Part shown: positions 44,445 to 51,985 of the stretch, piece by piece | Layout: the number at the start of each line of letters is the position of its first letter | Position numbering within the stretch: position 1 is the first letter of the stretch | DNA from: Bacteriovorax stolpii | GTDB taxonomy: Bacteria; Bdellovibrionota; UBA2428 | Direction: 5' to 3' | Assembly (NCBI GenBank): GCA_945881775.1 | Contig: CAMCVE010000008.1 | Coordinates: forward strand, 42,588 to 106,587 | Length of the DNA: 64,000 bases | Position numbers and translations under genes: made by a program | Notes under the pieces: generated by a model | The model's database searches: none | Told to the model about the DNA's origin: nothing | What the model saw: the letters and a program-made list of their open reading frames with translations, nothing else

Positions 44445-45197
44445 CTAGAAGGAATCTGGCAGTCCGCAGGACTGCGGCCAACGATCCCCATCTCTCATGA
44501 GCTGAGAGAGGCGACCCATAAAGCGAGCAAAGCCTCCTGGGTTGCGACCGCGAGAGAAAGTCGACCAGTAATAGAATTCCCGGTCTTCATAAAAAAGCAC
44601 TTCGGTGCGGAGAATTTGGTTTGAGAGAATTTGATACGAGCAAAGAACGTTGAAGTCAGCGTCTTTCAACTTCTCAGTGCTAGCGCCCTGACACGAGCCT
44701 CCGTGCGCGCGAGCACTTTCCTGCGAAAGCTGAAAGAGGCCTGTTGAGACAACCGGATTGCCGTCAGAGTCTTTAAATTTTTCAGGATACGTGAGCTGGA
44801 CACTGTATTTGGTTTCGCTAAAGGAGAGGGCGTCAAGGATGGAGGTCCACACAAGCGCCTTCGAAATCGGGGTTAGCAGTCCATAACGAGGACAAAGTTT
44901 TGTGAGTCCCTGAGGCTTGGATTTGGTGGCCGCTTTAACATCGTCGTCGGACTCCATCAAATAAACGAATTTTCTTCCGTGCACTCCCTCAACGCTAAAC
45001 TTCTTAGAGTAGCTTTCTTGAGAAGCCGTAAGAGAAGGCACCGTGAACTTTTCCAAGCGAGTTTTCACTTCCGCATTCCAAACAGCAGGAGACATCTCGT
45101 CGGCCTGAGTCCAGATGCCCGTCACAGGCACATTGACGCCGCAAGCAGCGAGGAGTCCGAGACTCGACCAAACAGTAGTAGCAATGAAGCGGTTCAT
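44445..45197 (-). CDS. Lipoprotein with transglycosylase/lysozyme-like region
   Basis: A 250-residue lipoprotein (lipobox LGLLAAC). The C-terminal part has 'ILDALSFSETKY' with a candidate catalytic Glu, 'STGLFQLSQESARAHGG' resembling the G-x-(M/F)-Q motif of lytic transglycosylases and goose-type lysozymes, and 'NVLCSYQILSNQI'. The spacing is only roughly that of SLT domains. Cysteines at 'KLCPRYG', 'GGSCQG', 'VLCSY' and 'QSCGLP' suggest disulphides. This would act on peptidoglycan in the periplasm or outside; the assignment is tentative. It ends 86 bp from the start of the next leftward gene (42739-44358). Confidence 0.6.
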   Translation of the reverse strand: MNRFIATTVWSSLGLLAACGVNVPVTGIWTQADEMSPAVWNAEVKTRLEKFTVPSLTASQESYSKKFSVEGVHGRKFVYLMESDDDVKAATKSKPQGLTKLCPRYGLLTPISKALVWTSILDALSFSETKYSVQLTYPEKFKDSDGNPVVSTGLFQLSQESARAHGGSCQGASTEKLKDADFNVLCSYQILSNQILRTEVLFYEDREFYYWSTFSRGRNPGGFARFMGRLSQLMRDGDRWPQSCGLPDSF

Positions 45198-45310
45198 ACG
45201 GATCAGATATGTTCAGGAATCATGCCATGGGAGAAGGCCATCTCGAGCCAGGGCATCCGTTAAATCCGTCGAAGACTTAGGCGTCGGATGACAAAAAACG
45301 GCACGCCTGC

Positions 45311-45568
45311 CTAGAGGGCGCGCGAGCGCTTCTTCCGCAAAAATGAGGCGATCACGAGCGAAGCAATAACACCAACGATAAGGCCCCAAAACTGAGCCAT
45401 CAGGAGGCGTGACATGGACCACTCCGTGGCCTCGCGACAATTGACTCCAATGTTGACCGGTGGATCGAAGTACCAAGCGATGCCCTTGGGAGCGAGCCAA
45501 GACGCCATGAGCGCCCCTATCAGAGCACCGATACCAATCCATGAGAATACCGAAGAACGTGATTGCAC
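45311..45568 (-). CDS. Small membrane protein, two TM segments
   Basis: An 85-residue protein with membrane segments at about 8-26 (FSWIGIGALIGALMASWLA) and 58-76 (FWGLIVGVIASLVIASFL), a loop with one Cys (GVNCREATEWS), and a basic tail (RKKRSRAL). No family recognised. It is divergent from the TamA-like gene, with 42 bp between starts. Confidence 0.55.
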   Translation of the reverse strand: MQSRSSVFSWIGIGALIGALMASWLAPKGIAWYFDPPVNIGVNCREATEWSMSRLLMAQFWGLIVGVIASLVIASFLRKKRSRAL

Positions 45569-45610
45569 GGTTTCCGATATTAGGCCTAGTCTTTGCCATC
45601 GTAAATACCC

Positions 45611-47320
45611 ATGAACACCAATGTCTTAGGCATTTTTTTATTCGCGACTCTGGCACCCCTCATAGGTTGTGCCACGGCATCGCGACAACCCGCGCGTGCC
45701 CCTTGCGCCAAGATCCAAATCCTCAGCCCCATCAGTCCCCCACTCAACGCGTCTGAGCTTCGCTGGATATGCGGCGACACAGAGAACGCTGCTTATCGTG
45801 ATGTGCCCCTCTACCAGGCGGCCTTTCATCTGCGCGCTTTTCTCGACAACCGCGGCTACGTCAAATCTCAGATCAACATCAAAGACGGAACACTCGTCGT
45901 CGAACCCGGCCAGCAGGTGCGCGTTGAGAGCGTCAGCATCAACCCTCCCGACGCCTCCTTAAGTCGCATCGCTGCACGTTTCAAAGGAAAGGTGCTGCGC
46001 CCTAGCCTCCTCAACTCACTCGAGTCGACCCTTAAGAGAAAACTACTCGAGACGGGACATTCGTGCGCCTCCGTCTCCTCGCAGTCAAACGGCGCAGATG
46101 TTTCGCTCAAGATCGTCAAGGGGGCTCAGCGCAACTTTGAGAAGTTCCAAGTCGACCCGATACTCGGCCTTCTTCCAGAAGCGCTGCTCAGGTTTCGACC
46201 CTTCGAAGCGACGACTCTCTACGATGTTCGTTACCTCGAGCTCTACGAAAGACGCTTGCAGCGAGACAACGTTGTCCAGGGCACTTTCTTTAAGGAAAAC
46301 TGCAAAGAAAACGAGTCTCCTATTGAGCAGTCTTTTCTTATCGGCCCCCCAAGGACGCTGCGCTTCGGGGTCGGCGTGGACACCGAGAGCGGTCCCTTGC
46401 TTCAAGCCTCGTGGCGCCACCACCGCTTTTCGAAAATGGCGGCGCAAGCGAGTTTCACTCTTCAGGCCTCACTCCTCGAGCAGAGTCTCATCGCTCGTTC
46501 CGAATACTTTCCCTGGCCCTCACGCCCACGTCTCTCGATCGCGCCTCAACTCAAAATTTCACGAAGGCAAACTGAAGACCTCGTTGAACTCACTCAAGCG
46601 GTCGAGGCTGTTTCGAGTCGCACCTGGGACACAGCTCGGGCCAAGTGGAGCCTCGGAGCAGGACCGGCCTTTATCACCAACTGGTATCAGAGCTTAGAGA
46701 ACTCGCGCTTTCGACAAGAATCTTCCATGGCTCTTGTTGCCCGTTCAGAAATGCGCACTCATGCCTTTGAGATTTTCGAAGCGCACCCCCAAGACGGATC
46801 TCTCGTTGCTTTCTCGGCGGAGTACCGCGATCCGACTCTTGGCTTTCCTGATCGCACTTTCCGAGTCGCCGCAGAGGCCCGCACACTAGCTAGCCTGGGA
46901 GTCTGCGGTCGAGGTCGCTGCGTTGGAGCTCTTCGCCTGCTCGGCTCAAATACTTGGACAAGCAGTTCCTCACTGGCTTCGCTTCCTCCGTCGCTGAAGA
47001 CTTATCTCGGGGGATTCGAGAACCTACGTGGTTTTGGACCACAGTCGATTCCCGACAACAAGGGTCTCGGCGCCCTCAGCTCGGCTGCGACCGGTTTCGA
47101 GCTTCGCGGTGTCGATCTCATCATTCCCAAGTGGGAACCCTACGCCTTCTTCGACTTCGGGTCGGTGGGTGTAAATTCCAATCGACTCGGTACAGAACTT
47201 TACTCGACCTTGGGACTTGGTCTCAGGTGGTCATCCCCCGTGGGGCTAGTTCAGGGTTATTTGTCTCGCCCTTCGGTTGGAGACTTCTACGCTTACGCGG
47301 CTTTTGGTGGAGAGTTCTAA
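45611..47320 (+). CDS. TamA-like Omp85-family outer-membrane protein
   Basis: A 569-residue protein. The signal region ends in a lipobox-like LIGC (Cys20), which is unusual for Omp85 proteins. Residues about 60-200 contain POTRA-like parts (LRAFLDNRGYVKSQINIKDG; VVEPGQQVRVESVSI; SLESTLKRKLLETGHSCASV). The C-terminal barrel runs to residue 569 with the Omp85 motif 'YLGGFENLRGFGPQ' (VRGF/LRGF type) and ends in F. TamA works with TamB in outer-membrane assembly or lipid transport; the next gene is TamB-like, so the pair is complete. Confidence 0.82.
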   Translation: MNTNVLGIFLFATLAPLIGCATASRQPARAPCAKIQILSPISPPLNASELRWICGDTENAAYRDVPLYQAAFHLRAFLDNRGYVKSQINIKDGTLVVEPGQQVRVESVSINPPDASLSRIAARFKGKVLRPSLLNSLESTLKRKLLETGHSCASVSSQSNGADVSLKIVKGAQRNFEKFQVDPILGLLPEALLRFRPFEATTLYDVRYLELYERRLQRDNVVQGTFFKENCKENESPIEQSFLIGPPRTLRFGVGVDTESGPLLQASWRHHRFSKMAAQASFTLQASLLEQSLIARSEYFPWPSRPRLSIAPQLKISRRQTEDLVELTQAVEAVSSRTWDTARAKWSLGAGPAFITNWYQSLENSRFRQESSMALVARSEMRTHAFEIFEAHPQDGSLVAFSAEYRDPTLGFPDRTFRVAAEARTLASLGVCGRGRCVGALRLLGSNTWTSSSSLASLPPSLKTYLGGFENLRGFGPQSIPDNKGLGALSSAATGFELRGVDLIIPKWEPYAFFDFGSVGVNSNRLGTELYSTLGLGLRWSSPVGLVQGYLSRPSVGDFYAYAAFGGEF

Positions 47321-47321
47321 G

Positions 47322-49451
47322 TTGAAACTCCTCTTTAAGCTTATCGGCGTGAGCCTCATTTCAATCGTTCTGCTTTTGGGTATTTGCTTGGTGCTGGCTC
47401 TGCGCTTTCCACAGGTTTGGTTCCAGGAGGAGTGGGCCGTCTCTCTATTGCGAAAGCAGGATTTTTCGAAGGCGTGGACCTGGAAAGAGTTGAACGTTGG
47501 AATTACAAGTTCTGCATTTTTGGAATACAAAATCACCGTCGACACCCTCGATCTCAGCGCAACCTATTCCTCGGGGGGCGACATCTTCGAGATCGAAGAC
47601 GCTGACCTCAAACTGCAGATTCGCGCGAGCTACTCTCTCAAGCAGGGCTTCGACGTCTTGCCTCTCAGTCCTCTTCGTTTCCATGCGCGCGAATTTCGAT
47701 TGGGTTTTGGAAGTTCCACGGAGCCCCCTTCGCAAGAAAAGATTGCCAAATTCCACTGGAAGAAACTTCTCCGCGACATCCATGAGTTCTCACTCCCTGA
47801 TCTTGATGTCGACGTAGCTCGACTGAGTATTGAGAGCATCAAAGATTCTCAGAGCACGCCGCTAGCGATATTCTCGAAAATTAACGCGAGCTACGCTTCA
47901 CCCACACTCACTCTGTCTTCGACTGTGGAGCTTGGAATAACCGACTCAAAGCCCCTCGATCTCCTCGTACAATGGGACTCAGGGCAACTTGTCGTGAGCG
48001 CCCAATCAAGAGGGCTTTCCATCCTTGATGCGCCCATCTGCAAACTCTCTTTTGGAAGCCTGCACACAATCGACGCCCCGAGTCCGATCGCCCTGCGCTG
48101 CCAGTCTTCTCTGCGCGCACCGAAAGCACTTTCGAAGATTCGCATCTCGGCAATGCCCCTCACCCTCAACTTAGATGCCCAGCTCGAACACGATCTCTCA
48201 GATCCGATGCTTCGCCAGGTGCATCTTGACTTGATCTCACCAAATCCCTCCTGGAAACTCGCGGCACACTTCGATCACAAAGCCGTTTCCGTGGAACGCA
48301 TTCTTCAGAAACCAGGGCGCGCACTCGAAGAACTCCTTCCTGCTGCACGCGCCGAGTTGTCGATCCCAAAGCTCAAACGTTTCTTAAATACCTTTCCCGC
48401 CGGCTACAACCAGGCTCCTGCACCCCTGAGCTCCATGGACGGACCCCTCGAGTTTAAATTCAATTCGACCCTCGAGAACAAACGACTCGTTTCCCGCTTG
48501 AATTTTGCAACGGCTCTGCAGGGCGCCAAACAAGAAATCAAATTGCGAGTGGAAGGCCTGGTGCCCTGGGACACGAGCGACATTCATCGTCCCAAGGCCG
48601 GAAGCCTGGAGATCGCCGTTTTTATCGACAAGTTTTTGCTCATGCTCCCGCGCGTTTCGGTCCGCGAACCGCTGCCTGCTCTAATGGGAGATCCTCGCAT
48701 TCATCACAAGAGCGATCGATCGGCTAAAAAGCGCGAGTCACCGCGCGAGATTAGTCCCTGGACGGTGGCCATCAAGACTCGCGAGCCTGTCTCCTTACGA
48801 ACGTCTTTGCTCAAGGAAGAGTTCAAATTTCTTTTCGATCTCATGGTGGGGCCCGAAGGTCCTCAAGCAGGCAGCGTCGAGCTTCTTCCCATGAAGGCCG
48901 AGATTCTACGACGACCCATCGAGGTGGAGAAATTTGTCACGACCTGGAACAACGACTCCGATCCGACCCTTCAGGGACGCATCCGCTTTGCACTGCCAGA
49001 ATATGAGATCTTCCTCAAAATCGAGGGCACACTGGATTCGCCTCGAACAGCTTTTGAAAGCAAACCCCCACTCTCAACCGATGACATCTATTCGGTCCTG
49101 CTGTTTGGTCGTCCCATGAGCGAGCTCGACCCCGAAGGTCGTCAGGGAATCAGCCGAGTCCAAGCAGGCCTCGCTCAGGGGTTTTTCTCGCTTTCCACTC
49201 TCTATTTGCTCGCCGGAAGTCGCATCGAAAGCCTCGGTTTTGATCCTTCAAGCAACGATGTCACGGCCCAACTCCGTTTGGACAAACGCCACACCCTCCG
49301 GCTCGGGACGCAGGAAGGCCAAGGGACAGTCGCGCTCCGCCGTTCTCTGGGGGGCGGCTGGTTCATCGAAAGCTCCGCGCAGGAACCCAGCAAAGCCGGC
49401 GCACAAAACACAAAATTCGGCCTGCTCCTCCAGAGGGTGATTGCCTACTAA
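47322..49451 (+). CDS. TamB-like (DUF490) translocation/lipid-transfer protein
   Basis: About 709 residues, shorter than E. coli TamB (about 1250). An N-terminal membrane anchor (about 3-24, FKLIGVSLISIVLLLGICLV region) is followed by a long beta-rich periplasmic body and a conserved C-terminal domain: 'LSTDDIYSVLLFGRPMSELD', 'AGLAQGFFSLSTLYLLAGSRIESLGFDP', 'RLGTQEGQGTVALRRSLGGGWFIES', typical of DUF490. It starts at TTG one base after the TamA-like stop, with GGAG 9 bases upstream inside the previous gene. The two genes form one unit. Confidence 0.85.
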   Translation: MKLLFKLIGVSLISIVLLLGICLVLALRFPQVWFQEEWAVSLLRKQDFSKAWTWKELNVGITSSAFLEYKITVDTLDLSATYSSGGDIFEIEDADLKLQIRASYSLKQGFDVLPLSPLRFHAREFRLGFGSSTEPPSQEKIAKFHWKKLLRDIHEFSLPDLDVDVARLSIESIKDSQSTPLAIFSKINASYASPTLTLSSTVELGITDSKPLDLLVQWDSGQLVVSAQSRGLSILDAPICKLSFGSLHTIDAPSPIALRCQSSLRAPKALSKIRISAMPLTLNLDAQLEHDLSDPMLRQVHLDLISPNPSWKLAAHFDHKAVSVERILQKPGRALEELLPAARAELSIPKLKRFLNTFPAGYNQAPAPLSSMDGPLEFKFNSTLENKRLVSRLNFATALQGAKQEIKLRVEGLVPWDTSDIHRPKAGSLEIAVFIDKFLLMLPRVSVREPLPALMGDPRIHHKSDRSAKKRESPREISPWTVAIKTREPVSLRTSLLKEEFKFLFDLMVGPEGPQAGSVELLPMKAEILRRPIEVEKFVTTWNNDSDPTLQGRIRFALPEYEIFLKIEGTLDSPRTAFESKPPLSTDDIYSVLLFGRPMSELDPEGRQGISRVQAGLAQGFFSLSTLYLLAGSRIESLGFDPSSNDVTAQLRLDKRHTLRLGTQEGQGTVALRRSLGGGWFIESSAQEPSKAGAQNTKFGLLLQRVIAY

Positions 49452-49553
49452 AGTGGCGCTGTAGCCCCATAAATCCAAAAAAATTCCAGAAAACGCAAAA
49501 AAACAACGCCCCGCACTTGTAAGAAAAACTTATGCATCTTATAAGCATTTCCA

Positions 49554-50081
49554 ATGTTTCATTGGGCTAAGAAACTCACCCTTTCTACTGGCGCTCTCTT
49601 CATAGTTTTGTCGGCTCTGCCCCTCCAGGCCACTGAACGCTCCTGGGCCAACCCCGATTTCCCAGAATCTCCCAACATGAAAATGACCCCAGGATCGACC
49701 TGTCAGCGCCCCAATTCGTTCCGCTACCCCGAAAAAGTTCCCTATTGCGAGCGCTCCGTTACGTCTGAGACCAAGTGGGCGATCATCGAAGATTACGATC
49801 GCCAGCTCGGCTTCAATATCCGTGGCACCGGTCGCAACAACTTCAAAATCGACCACCTGATCCCACTCTGCATGGGCGGTAGCAACGAGATCTCTAATCT
49901 CTGGCCCCAGCACAAAAGTATCTACGAACTCACCGATCCCTTGGAGCCCGCTCTTTGCGGACGCATGGCCGAAGGACGCATGACTCAAGTCGAGGCGATC
50001 GACTTCATTCGTCGCGCCAAGCTCGATCCCCAAGAGGCCCCGCGCATGCTGCGGGAACTGCTCGGCAACGGCCGCAACTGA
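49554..50081 (+). CDS. Exported HNH endonuclease-like protein
   Basis: A 175-residue protein with a signal peptide (about 1-26, ending PLQAT). The nuclease motif is 'FKIDHLIPLCMGGSNEISNL' with 'WPQHKSIYEL', giving Asp100-His101, Asn115 and His120, the pattern of HNH endonucleases. Cys50, Cys65, Cys106 and Cys135 are placed to form two disulphides, as expected for a secreted enzyme. It would degrade DNA outside the cytoplasm, for nutrient use or attack on another cell (inference). It follows the TamB-like gene by about 100 bp and precedes the ADP-ribosyltransferase. Confidence 0.82.
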   Translation: MFHWAKKLTLSTGALFIVLSALPLQATERSWANPDFPESPNMKMTPGSTCQRPNSFRYPEKVPYCERSVTSETKWAIIEDYDRQLGFNIRGTGRNNFKIDHLIPLCMGGSNEISNLWPQHKSIYELTDPLEPALCGRMAEGRMTQVEAIDFIRRAKLDPQEAPRMLRELLGNGRN

Positions 50082-50251
50082 TTTCGCTCCGAGCCCATGT
50101 AACCCGAATATAATTCGTAATGAGTGTCATGTGTAGCTGTCCTCCTTTCATTAAGAACGGATTACAGAATTCAAATTGAACCTAGTTTCGTACTCTCGAA
50201 ACATCACGATTTTAGAAAAAATTATTAACTCCGCATTTTTCTCGCCGTCTT

Positions 50252-50257
50252 TATAAT
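50252..50257 (+). promoter_or_regulatory. Candidate -10 element of the secreted-enzyme cassette
   Basis: A perfect TATAAT lies 43 bases upstream of the ADP-ribosyltransferase GTG start, in an AT-rich 218-bp interval (50082-50299). No good -35 hexamer is seen at 16-18 bases upstream, which may mean activator dependence or an alternative sigma factor. The interval holds no other gene that I can see. Confidence 0.35.
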
Positions 50258-50299
50258 CTCTTAACACTGACACTTCACTCACTCCGCTATCGTGGGAAA

Positions 50300-51589
50300 G
50301 TGCAGATAAGCCAGCTCACTCGTTTTTTTTTAAAGGAGAAATTTCTCTTAGCGACTTTGGTCGCCTTGAGTTTCACGACAGATGCTTGGGCGCAGCCTTA
50401 CAGCTATGGAGGAGTCTACAGCGGCGCACCTGGATATCCAGGCGCGAGCAACAGCGCAGCGTCTTCAGGCTCAGCCGGCTCCGGGAGTTCACAAAGCCCC
50501 ACCAAGGATCACGAAGGTGTCGCCCAAGAACTGGCCGACGCAAAGAGCTCAGAAACATTTGTCGAAGGACTCTCAAGCTGCGTTGACTCGATCAAACGTG
50601 GGCTCGGCTATTTCACGGAGTCAAAAAAGAAATACGATAGCATTCGCGACTACGTGACCGGTTCCATGGCTAAAGTGGATCTCAGCAAAGATGAGCTTCC
50701 ACCACAGATTGGGAAAATGCTCTCACCTCGCAGCATTCAAAGCGCAGACGAGATGAGAGACATTGAGTCCGCACTGCAGATGCTCAAGACTTTTGCCGGA
50801 GACCCCTCTCAAGCCGATGGTCCCGCTTACCGGAAAGAGGCGATGATCGCCTGCAACAAGGCTAAGTCGGAACCCACAAAGCTCGACGACCCACAACACA
50901 TGAAAGCTTTCCAGAAAGAGGCCTACAGAGTCGTTGCCGCAGGCAACGCGCGAGCCAATCTGAGCGTCATGCAGATCAACTCCAAGTGGGCATTGCTCAA
51001 ATCCCCCACAGCAGACGACTACAAGAAGGCCATGAAAGTCCTGGACAAGCACGATGATGACTCTTTCGACGAAATCACCTACAAACTTGTCAACACGGAT
51101 GGGCTTTCGCCGACAGAATTCCAAGGACTCAAATACTACACGGGCATCGGATACGACACCATCAATCCCATCTTACGAAACCCGGACAGTCCGAAAAATG
51201 CCGATAAACTTCCTCAGGTTCGAGCCGTTATCGACGGGACAAGTGCTGGACTGACGAAACTTCCAAATTTTATCGGCATGGTGAACCGTGGAGCTTCGCT
51301 CCCCGACTCCGTTCTTGCTCAGCACGCCGTAGGATCTGTGGTGGAGTATCCCTCCTTCACAAGCACCTCGAGCGAGAAAGGGTTCGGCGGAAAGCACCAC
51401 TTCGTGATCCAGTCCTACACCGGAAAATACGTGGACAGGTATTCCGCCCACAGGGGCGAGGCAGAAGTCCTCTTCAGGCCCGGTGCAAAGTTTCGCGTTC
51501 TGCATGTCGAAGATACCGACGCCAAGCCCGCAAATTCATGGGAAGAAGCGCCCACCAAGATCTTTTATATGGAAGAGGTGGCCGAGTGA
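50300..51589 (+). CDS. Exported ADP-ribosyltransferase (R-S-E class)
   Basis: A 429-residue protein. Signal peptide 1-31 (cleavage after AWA, QPYSY follows), a Gly/Ser/Pro-rich linker 33-68, a helical N-domain (about 70-265) and a C-terminal ADP-ribosyltransferase fold: Y-x-G region 'LKYYTGIGYDTINPILRN' (277-294), Arg330 (MVNRGA), the STS box 'FTSTSS' (353-358) and the catalytic ExE at Glu387/Glu389 (HRGEAEVLFRPG). This full R-STS-ExE set is typical of arginine-modifying toxins and NAD:arginine transferases. It would transfer ADP-ribose from NAD to a protein or nucleic-acid target; the target is unknown. Start GTG is chosen because it gives a complete signal peptide. Downstream genes are close, so an operon is likely. 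Confidence 0.88.
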   Translation: MQISQLTRFFLKEKFLLATLVALSFTTDAWAQPYSYGGVYSGAPGYPGASNSAASSGSAGSGSSQSPTKDHEGVAQELADAKSSETFVEGLSSCVDSIKRGLGYFTESKKKYDSIRDYVTGSMAKVDLSKDELPPQIGKMLSPRSIQSADEMRDIESALQMLKTFAGDPSQADGPAYRKEAMIACNKAKSEPTKLDDPQHMKAFQKEAYRVVAAGNARANLSVMQINSKWALLKSPTADDYKKAMKVLDKHDDDSFDEITYKLVNTDGLSPTEFQGLKYYTGIGYDTINPILRNPDSPKNADKLPQVRAVIDGTSAGLTKLPNFIGMVNRGASLPDSVLAQHAVGSVVEYPSFTSTSSEKGFGGKHHFVIQSYTGKYVDRYSAHRGEAEVLFRPGAKFRVLHVEDTDAKPANSWEEAPTKIFYMEEVAE

Positions 51590-51617
51590 GCCCATCTAAG
51601 AAAGTGAGTTCCTCTTC

Positions 51618-51977
51618 ATGAAATTCAATTCTCTCGCAATCAGCATTTTATGCCTCCTATTATTTTCAATTCAGATTCATGCGGCAGAAAAGAGTCAGCC
51701 GCCCAGAGGTGCCGTCGTGAAACGCAAACCCGCGCAAACTATTGAACGACTGAGCGCTGAAGAGATCAAACTCGTGCAGAAAATGCGGCAAACATACCGC
51801 AGCGAAGAGGGACAAAGCGCGAGCCCCGAACTGCGCGACCGAATGCAAAGTGAAGTGGGCTACGAAAACGAAGCCCAGCGAAATGCGGACATCCTCCACA
51901 TTGAAGAAAACCTGCACCGCCTTTCGGACAAGAAAGCCCGTCAGCTCCGCCAAGCACTCGATAAAATGCTCCCGTAG
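51618..51977 (+). CDS. Small exported helical protein in the ADP-ribosyltransferase cassette
   Basis: A 119-residue protein with a signal peptide (about 1-22, ending IHAAE). The mature part is charged and helical (LSAEEIKLVQKMRQTYRSEEG; ILHIEENLHRLSDKKARQLR regions), with no cysteines. It starts 28 bp after the transferase stop and ends 8 bp before the next start. No family recognised. It could be an accessory or inhibitor of its neighbours, but nothing in its sequence shows this. Confidence 0.6.
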   Translation: MKFNSLAISILCLLLFSIQIHAAEKSQPPRGAVVKRKPAQTIERLSAEEIKLVQKMRQTYRSEEGQSASPELRDRMQSEVGYENEAQRNADILHIEENLHRLSDKKARQLRQALDKMLP

Positions 51978-51985
51978 GGAATGAT

